From Corythucha ciliata (lineage: Eukaryota; Arthropoda; Insecta; Hemiptera; Tingidae), in assembly GCA_038030265.1 (NCBI GenBank), contig CM075941.1, positions 4,216,001 to 4,280,000 of the forward strand: a DNA stretch of 64,000 nt, given 5' to 3'. Both the position numbers and the translations under genes were made by a program. Numbering within the stretch: position 1 is the first letter of the stretch; each line of letters opens with the position of its first letter. The notes beneath the pieces were generated by a model. That model was given only the letters and a program-made list of their open reading frames with translations, did no database searches and had not been told where the DNA came from. Below are positions 56,836 through 64,000 of this stretch, piece after piece.

Positions 56836-57600
56836 CGAACTCACCGGCTAAAATTGAGAAGTGGAGCTCATTCACGCAGGTAAAATTGAGAAAAGGCGCC
56901 AGTTCGTGATTTCCCGAACCAACATCTCGGTAAACATTGCGATAAAGTGCTAATTGACCGTTTGTATACATATCTATATATCAAAGTTTGCGGGTACAAT
57001 TGAGAAACAGCGCGACTTTTAGCTCTTACATTTTTGAAAAAGCGCTTATTCACGGCTAAAAATTAAGGAAAATTGAGGAATACACACATTTCAAGGTTTT
57101 GCGATGGTCCAAATTAATAAAATTCGCTAGCTTACGGATTATGTGGACCTTATTTTCACGACTAAAATTTGAAGGGGGAAAATATTGCTCAAGGCAGAAT
57201 TAGCAATAATCGCTAATTTTCGGCTAAAATTGAGGGGAAACGCTTTGGCAAAATTGTCTCCGTTTGTTGTTGATTGATGGAATTGTCGTGACTAAAATTG
57301 AGAAATAGCGTTCATCCACTGGTCAAATTAAAGGGCTGCTCTTTTGCGGCTGACATTGACAGAACGCACCGATTCGCGGTAATAGGCGATGCCCAGTGCT
57401 GGCCGTAATTGAAATAGTAATGAAAAATGAGTTATTTCACTGTTTTTTGAGACCTTTAACACGGCTAAAATGAAGAAAATGAACTAGTTTGAGGTAGAAT
57501 AGAGAAAAGCACTCAGTTACAGCTGAAATTAAGGGGAAATGTCAATTCGAGGCAAAAAATAGTGTTCATTCAAGAGTAAAATGGGGGAAAAAACCCTGCA
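56836..57600 (-). repeat. Family A array, reverse, abutting the forward array
   Basis: CGGCTAAAATTGAGAAG and later reverse units begin immediately after the forward array, producing a head-to-head inverted junction. 56868-56960 is the uninterrupted paralogue of 52285-52366 plus 52933-52950. Confidence 0.65.
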
Positions 57601-57719
57601 ACTCCTCTTCCACACCTATGGGCAGCTGGAAAACTCTCGTTTGTAGCCTTCTATTTTGGATTTTACGTCGAAAAACTGAAAACTTCTCTCCCCGGAAAGT
57701 GATAAGTTTGGAGCTAAAC
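57601..57719 (+). mobile_element. Fragment of the hAT-like element
   Basis: GTTTGTAGCCTTCTATTTTG and CCCCGGAAAGTGATAAGT match internal segments of the copies at 13740, 41730 and 55176. The terminus is missing. Confidence 0.4.
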
Positions 57720-58560
57720 TTTAAATTTCAGACCATTGGTGTTTTAGCGAGCCAGAATCGCCACTTTGGTAAATAACAGTGCAAAATCCACGCAATTGTA
57801 ACGTTTTTGAAAGAGGAAACCCCGTTAAGCAAGCCAAGCCAAAAGCCAATTGGAGTACTGGTTAGCTCACAAAAATGGTTTTTAGCGAGGAAAACACGAA
57901 AAATTGGCATTTTCGAGTGCGAAGTTGGTTTTGAATGAGGCATCACCAAAAAAACTAGATTTCCAGGCTCACTAATCCGAGAAATTGGTTATTTAGTGAG
58001 TCAAACCAGCTAAAATCGGACTATAGTGCGCAAAATCAGTGAATTCGATCTCACAATTTCGGCCACTTCACAAAATTGGTTTGTTAGCAACATAAATTCA
58101 TGAAATTGGATTTTAAATTAACGAAATGTTTTTTTTCCCCGAGAAAAATCCACAACATTTTTTTTAGAGAGCGAAATATTCGAGAAGTTTGAATTTTGAG
58201 TAAGTCATACCTGCGAAAATGGAATTTTAGTGCGAAAAATCTGCAAAATCGGTTTCCAAATTAAGTCGGCCCTCAAAATCGGTTTGTCAGCAACAAGCTT
58301 CCGCGAATTTTTGATTTTTGGTGAAACCGATGTTCGAATTTTTTTTTTTTTTTTTTTTTTTTTTCCTTTTCTTTTGTAGTGAGAAAAATCCGCAAAATTT
58401 GTTTTTAGAGCGAAATCCAAGAAAGTTTTTAGCCTGGTTAGGGAAAAAGTGTTTTTTTGTTTGTTTTGTTTTTTTTTTCAAGAAAAATCAGTCAAAGTGG
58501 TGTCTTAGTGGTCAAAATCTGAGATGTTTGTTGCTTAGTGATGCTGAGCTGCGATTATGA
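57720..58560. repeat. Family W ~30-bp-unit array
   Basis: Units with AAATTGGTTTTTAG and GAGCGAAAATCCGC at about 30-bp spacing. A T-run lies at 58329-58363. Short open frames inside are repeat artefacts. Confidence 0.6.
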
Positions 58561-58616
58561 TATTATTGATATTGTAGTGTGCGAAATTTGGTTTTCACCA
58601 CAGTAAAAAACAGCGA

Positions 58617-58700
58617 AATTTGATGTCGAGAAAAGAAAGCTCACTCCCACTTTAGTTTTAGTTTTAGTGGGAGTGAGCTTTCTTTTCTCGACATCAAATT
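58617..58700. repeat. Perfect 35-bp hairpin
   Basis: The arms 58617-58651 (AATTTGATGTCGAG ... CTCACTCCCACT) and 58666-58700 (AGTGGGAGTGAG ... CTCGACATCAAATT) are exact reverse complements, with a 14-nt TTAG/TTTT loop. It stands alone between diverged repeat DNA and has no other copy that I noticed in the window. Confidence 0.9.
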
Positions 58701-58809
58701 GTTGGATGCTCCCACACTTCCGGCCTAATAATTCATTATTCATCAAACAGCGAAATTGGTGTATGTGAGTGAAATTCGAGGAATAATTAGTCCTGTTGGG
58801 TTTCAACTT

Positions 58810-58920
58810 TCTTGATGGAATTTGGAGGTGGGCAGCTGCTCCACGGAATCTGCGCTTTTGAGGGGAGCGCAACTGCCCACCCACGCTGGCTAAGCCCATA
58901 ATGAGGGGGGGAGGTACCTT
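58810..58920. mobile_element. Small hAT-like remnant
   Basis: GGAGGTGGGCAGCTGCTCC and GCAACTGCCCACCCACGCTG then GCTAAGCCC form a weak inverted pair of the GGGGTGGGCAG...CTACGCCCC type seen at 39639 and 14020. Confidence 0.35.
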
Positions 58921-61900
58921 TCATGGTCAGGTTTGAAGGGATAATTGCTGGCGGAACGGTCCGTTATGAACAATAATAATATACGTAATATGGGATTTAA
59001 CAAGAAATTGGCCGGTTCCTGTCGATAAGCTCTGCGTTACTGATGAAAAACTGGCTGTCGCTTCACGGATGACTTACAATTATAGGCGATTTTATTGACT
59101 GTATGGTTGAAAACACACAAAATCAACGTAAAATCTGTCCATCGCCGAAGTAAAATTCTTCAGGGCTCATCAAGCGGAGGTTTGTTGACCTGTTTTTGTT
59201 TCGGAATTTGAATAAAACCGCAAATTCAAAAGCGTATGATTTGTCACAGTTACAGCTTCTTTTTGGTAAAATATATTAAGCCTTTGCGACCGATTTCAAT
59301 TGCATTGGCCCTGCAAATTGGCCCGGCTTGAAATTCGCCCTTTGAATTCAGGTTTACTTCACCGGCCTCTGTGATGGTCGGACGCGCCACTCCTATAGTC
59401 TCCTACCGCAGTGGCTAATGGTATTGTTTGAAAAAAATGAATCATAATACATTCTCACATTTAATGTCACAAAATCTAGTTGCATTGTGACTGTTCGTCC
59501 GCCTTTATGCTTCGGCAAAAAAAAGAAGAGGATTTCCTGCTTCCTATACCATTTCGGTGCAGTGTTCCACATTCCTATAGTCAATCACCTATACCCCCTT
59601 TCCCTTTCCTACAATTTACTACCACTGTCCCATTCTCTGTTCGCGAATTCAAACGATAAAAGCGATAATTACGCAATTCTTCGTGAAGAGCCACCTGTTT
59701 ATCAACAAAACGTCCTTTTGTTCTTTGCTGTTGTTGATTTTTTTTCCTGACACTCGCCCAAGAAGAGGCTCTCATTGAGCGTGCGTGAGTAAAAAAAAAA
59801 AAGAAAAGGCCACGCTGCAGGCATAATAATCACTTCTTGAGCACTTCATTCATACTGTAATGCGTCAATGCACAATAGTTTCAAACTAATTCGTAAACCA
59901 AAGCATGACGAGGAGAATTGCGGCTGACGATTACCAAGGATGCATCTTGATTCTTGGGTTAAAAAAACAAACGCTGGTAATGAAAAATAAGCGCCAGGAT
60001 AAATTAAGTGGTTGGAGAACAGCGAGGAAGGGGTAATATAAAGAGGAATTTTACAATTATAATGAATGGATTTTTGATATAATTTTTCTCATGATTATAA
60101 TGTCATGGTTTTGGTAGAAAGGACTCAGCGATTTTATATTGTTTGGAAGGTGAGGCTTTTAATTGTAACCACGACATTTCCATTCATCGAGTCCTTTTCA
60201 AGGTGGCGCATGGTTAATTAGTTCTTAAACAATCTTAATTATTTGGTTGGTGAGCAACATAGTAGGAGATTATCGCTTCCATGAAAAGTTTTGTTTAATA
60301 TGTGGTGTGACAAACTGAGGATTCCAATTCATGACAGAATTGGCGTGCGTTATATAAATACCGGTAGCTTAGGAAAACTATGCAGTTGAAGGGAATTCAT
60401 GACTCTGAGAACAACTGAGTTGTTGTTGCCCTTCCTTTTTTCCTCTCTTCTTAAAGCAATAAGTCGTCCGTGGCTTTTGAAAGGACGGATTACTAGAATT
60501 TAAGCGAAAAATCTTAAGGGTGTCTTTTATCCCCACCCACCAACCTGATATTACACCGCCACCCGTTGTCTTGGAAACAAAACAACATTGCCTTGGATTT
60601 GACCATCGACTTCTTTTCCCCCGCTCAGCATCTATCAACACGTGAAGCCGTCAGTCAGTCGGAAGTTGAACTTCAGTCAGGTTTGAAACGGTTATTTGTG
60701 CTGCAAACATCGATGATTGTCACGTAACAGCATAGCACGAGTGAGTAATTATAGCGTCGTCAAATTTTATGACAAAAGTCTTTTGGTCAAAATATCAATT
60801 GTTACGGTAAAAACAGCAACATAAACACAAATTATGTATCGTGTACGTGCACATTTAAAGTTTTTTTTTTTTTCGACTGTTCGGAGCCCCGCTTGAACAC
60901 TGCATTTCCGTTAACTTCGTTTTTTCTCAAAGACCCTAGGTGAGCAACAGATTCAGTATGAAAGCAGCGAGGAGGTGTCTTTTTTTGTTGTTTTAATTTT
61001 TTTTCGTGGCTTATAGAAAGGAACGGATATAGAATGTATCGGTTTGGTGGCACGATGTGTGAGTGTTTTCATGGGCAAAAAAACTCGTGTCAATATCTTC
61101 AAAAATGAAATGACAAGTTTGTTGCCTCGCGTGTCTTTGCCCTTTTGGTATTGGCTTTTGTGTAATTTTTACCATTATAGTCAAATTCGCAATTACGCCC
61201 CCCTCCCACACACACAGATCGTCATTTTTTTTTTTTTTTTTTAAATCACACAAAGTGTTAGAATGAGCTCAAGGAAGTTCATAGCCCATTCTCTTTAGCC
61301 CCTCAAACAATTCAAGCATTAGTTCGGGTAAAGGGTGAAAAAAAGAAAACCACGAAGGCCTCATCGACCGTTAAATCTTCTTGCTCGCCCTTATGAACTC
61401 CTTTAATTCCGGTAAACTACACGGTAATAAACTTTTGAGGGGGGGTGGGCACTTTCTAGTTTCCTGACCCCCCCCCTCACCACCACGTTTAACATGGTCC
61501 CGACCTTAACTTTTACGCATACCTGCGAATTATAAATAGCCTTGTCCAAGTTGGCGGAAAATTGAGAAACGTAAAAGATGCTACACATTATGAGTAATAA
61601 ACTCCTCTTATGACATAACTGGATGGGTTGTGTGGCTTCTTAATTATCATATATTGCGGGATTACGGGAGGTCGCGAGGCACCCTAGCAATTGTTTGGTT
61701 TGAACAGCGTTCAAGGAAAAATATCCTCGAGGAAAACAAGTGAAAAAGTTTAAAAATTCGTTATAATAATTTGGAGCTTTGTAAATTCAAATTTCTTCGC
61801 GGTTCGCGGAAAAAAATTAAACAAAGAACAAAGCGTTTTTTGAACAAAAGGATTAAGAAAAACAACGCTCGCTCAAATCATCTCATGAGTCGTAATTAAC

Positions 61901-62244
61901 TCAGCGGGCTCAATGCGTCACGAAATTGACGCATCTTAGGATTTCGAACAAAATTGCGAGGTAATCATCTCAAACCAAGCATTATCGTTACAAATTATTA
62001 AAAGAAACTTTGAGCTAGTACGAGCTTCTTAGTTGGCCCAATTGTCGGGCTAATTATAGCCGTAGGACCCAATAGAACCGTCTGCGGCCAATGTCGGAGA
62101 CTGTGGGACATTGATCTGACTGTTTTGTGAGTCAGATGACCATACAATTGTAAATTTTGTCATACGAATACTATAGAGCAAAGTCCGAAAACATAATAGT
62201 CCACCCCAAGAGTCAAAATGACGACGGTCTAGTCAATAAGAGAA
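58921..62244. other. Long gene-free stretch
   Basis: 3.3 kb of A/T-rich DNA with homopolymer runs (59788-59800, 60859-60871, 61225-61243). No exon with conserved protein sequence is seen. Open frames at 59487-59750, 60378-60641 and others are short and unrecognised. It might contain introns or upstream exons of a gene outside the window; a candidate TATA site lies at 60351. Confidence 0.45.
60351..60360 (+). promoter_or_regulatory. Candidate TATA box
   Basis: TTATATAAATACC is a strong TATA match. GTCAGTCAGTCGG about 300 bp downstream (60648-60660) resembles an initiator but is too far away to pair with it. No downstream coding exon is recognised, so this is weak. Confidence 0.25.
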
Positions 62245-62992
62245 TGTAGACGACACGGTCAGTTTAATTAATTTTTATTTGTCCGCTGTGTCCGAGGTAT
62301 TTGGGAGGTGAACTCACTAAAAGTCCCCGGACGTCCGATGTGAGCGGGCTGCTGGAGACCACCGGGAAGGTCACTTGTTTCGATTTTTCCTAATTATATC
62401 GGACGCCGCAAATCGTAGCTCCGGTGATCGTGTCACCGATATTTATGGTAGGACGCAAGTCGCTGGTCCTCGTGGGCGTTATTTGTAACATGTACGTAGT
62501 TGAATTTTTTTTTAATTACAAATCTTGGTCGGTTCATACGGCTGTAACTTGTGACCACGTTGGACTAAAGTGTTCGAAAAGGGCTATTTCAAAGGAATTG
62601 TAACGCTCTTCAACTTCTTTTCAGTGAAATATCATGAAAAACTGAAGATGAAGTCGTTACAACCATAGGAGACAAAAACTGCTGAAAATGGCGTTTTTAA
62701 CCAAATTTTCCAATATTTCCGAGTCAAGTAAGTTGGAACTGTAAGACGTTTCTGGGGAAAAAGTTGTGGCAAATTTCGTCAGCTATATGTTTTAAAAAGA
62801 AGTCCTGGCGCTACGAAGTGTGGGGTCCGAAATAATTAGGAAAAACCGAAACAAGTGGCCTTCCCAGTGGTCTCCAGCAGCCCGCTCATATCGGACGTCC
62901 GGGGACTTTTAGTATGTTTACCCCCCCCCCCCCCAACTACCCCAAACACAGCGGAAAAATAAAAAATCACTAAACCGACCATGTCGTCCACA
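62245..62992. mobile_element. Foldback element with ~200-bp inverted termini
   Basis: Left TGTAGACGACACGGTCAGTT ... AAAAGTCCCCGGACGTCCGA ... CGGGCTGCTGGAGACCACC is matched inverted at the right as GGTCTCCAGCAGCCCG ... TCGGACGTCCGGGGACTTTT ... GACCATGTCGTCCACA. The arms are about 85-90% similar. A C-run interrupts the right arm (62921-62934). No coding capacity or clear target duplication. Confidence 0.75.
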
Positions 62993-63019
62993 CTAGTTTT
63001 TCATCATTCAGTTTTTAGA

Positions 63020-63270
63020 AATAGCAAAATTTGTGAAAGTGATTGAAGAAAAAGCCAGGCCACGGAATTTGGTTTTTGACAGAATGAAAATACGCAAAAT
63101 TTAGGGGTTGAAGGAGCAAAACATCGTGAAATTGTGTTTTAAAGGAGCCAAATCCGCGATATTTGGTTTTGGAAGAGCGAAAACCCGCCAAACCTGGGAT
63201 TTGAAAGGGCAAAAATGACGAAATTTGGGGGGTTGAATGAGACGAATCTGGGAATTCGGGTTTGAAGTTG
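63020..63270. repeat. Family W ~30-bp-unit array
   Basis: AAATTTGGTTTTTGA / GAGCAAAACCCGC units, very like 54-388 at the other end of the window. Confidence 0.6.
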
Positions 63271-63423
63271 CGAGATTCTCTGGTACTATATCCTAGCTTG
63301 AAGCAAGTGACACCGAAGAAGTTGGTCCCATAGGGTGAAAATATATATAAATTGTTTCCGAGGAAACCGAGTAAAAGTAGGACGCTTGCGACCGAAAGTA
63401 GGACACAGTAGTAGGACGCCTAA

Positions 63424-63827
63424 AAAAGCTGTACCGTAATATAGCGGTTTAAATCAAACCATAGTTGCCGAGAGAGCGGTAAACAGACAGCGGCACCGCT
63501 TCCATCGTGACGGTGGTGATGAACGTTTTTTCCTCGTAGCTCCAACTATTTGGTAGTATTTTCTTTTAAAAACAGAATAGAGTCGTTTTCGGACAGTATT
63601 AATTACAATTTCGCCACCATCCAGCGTCCAGGCAGTTTTCACGCTCATTGTAAACAAAAAACGTTCACCGTCACCGTCAAAAATCGTTGATGAACAGTTC
63701 ATCACCGTCATGAACGGCCATTTCATTCGAAGCGGTGCCGCTGTCTGTTGACCGCTCTCTAGGCAACTACTGGTGTGATTTAAAAGGGGATTTTTTTCTA
63801 CCGCTATATTACGGCACCGCTTTTCTA
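63424..63827. mobile_element. Palindromic element, about 400 bp
   Basis: GTACCGTAATATAGCGGT and GAGAGAGCGGTAAACAGACA then GCGGCACCGCTTC at the left are inverted at the right (GAAGCGGTGCCGC, TGTCTGTTGACCGCTCTC, ACCGCTATATTACGGCACC). A second inner pair GTTCATCACCGTC / GACGGTGGTGATGAACG also exists. The reverse frame 63454-63930 lies across it and is not a gene. Confidence 0.7.
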
Positions 63828-64000
63828 GGAAACCAAAGCTCAAGCCATTACTAAACATGCATCCCGTCGATACCTGAAAATTTACGCGTGTTACTAATCC
63901 TGCATCAATGTGACTCAGCCGTTGACGCAATAATTTTAATTATCTTACCTAATATGGTCCCGACAGTTTTTTCTGATCTGCTGGCTGGTAAAAGAATATG

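Noticed and set aside
58621..58700. Perfect hairpin as a transcription terminator
   Set aside because: Rho-independent terminators are bacterial; there is no gene end nearby and the stem is far too long.
63454..63930. Reverse open frame of 158 codons
   Set aside because: It spans the palindromic element, so its length follows from inverted-repeat sequence; no recognisable protein motif.

Overview
The window is nuclear DNA from an arthropod, almost certainly an insect. It holds an insect visual arrestin (Arrestin-2/phosrestin type), spliced genes with introns as short as 54-57 nt, a BEL/Pao retrotransposon, and several classes of insect-type DNA transposon remnants. I cannot name the species; a hemipteran with a repeat-rich genome would fit, but that is only an inference. 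There are three real host genes, a decayed PHD-type zinc-finger ORF that is probably transposon-derived, and a very large load of mobile and tandem-repeat DNA. A 500-base assembly gap (N) lies at 43112-43611.

Layout. 1-2990: degenerate arrays of about 30-bp units and other repeats. 3036-5019 (+): a small secreted His/Gly-rich protein gene with a TATA box and a pair of exons that look mutually exclusive (3665-3788 or 3978-4095). 5090-29600: mostly 30-bp-unit arrays in both orientations, into which many elements have inserted. These include a piggyBac-like palindrome, hAT-type elements with 8-bp target duplications, PIF/Harbinger MITEs with TTA/TAA duplications, a 1.44-kb palindrome with TA duplication, and a 2.76-kb PIF/Harbinger element carrying a transposase fragment. 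29640-31278 (-): arrestin in seven exons. 33230-38518 (-): a 5.3-kb BEL/Pao element with LTRs and a GTAGT duplication. It inserted at the edge of an older Gypsy-type gag/LTR remnant (38519-39345) that two MITEs had also hit. 40640-44880: another 30-bp-unit array, a tRNA-derived SINE, the gap and a local duplication. 44907-45251 (+): the zinc-finger ORF. 46430-48783 (-): a monocarboxylate-transporter-type MFS gene in eight exons with one apparent missing base. 49380-64000: more MITEs, arrays, a perfect 35-bp hairpin and long gene-free stretches.

The three host genes are unrelated in function (extracellular/cuticle-like, photoreceptor signalling, membrane transport) and are separated by repeat DNA, so no operon-like relation is implied. 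The most distinctive points are the exon pair in the first gene, and the evidence that the 30-bp-period arrays are carried inside non-autonomous hAT-like elements (14020-15731 and 27553-29052) that can be delimited by termini and target duplications. Exon structures were read by eye from splice sites, reading phase and protein similarity; no alignment or database search was run.
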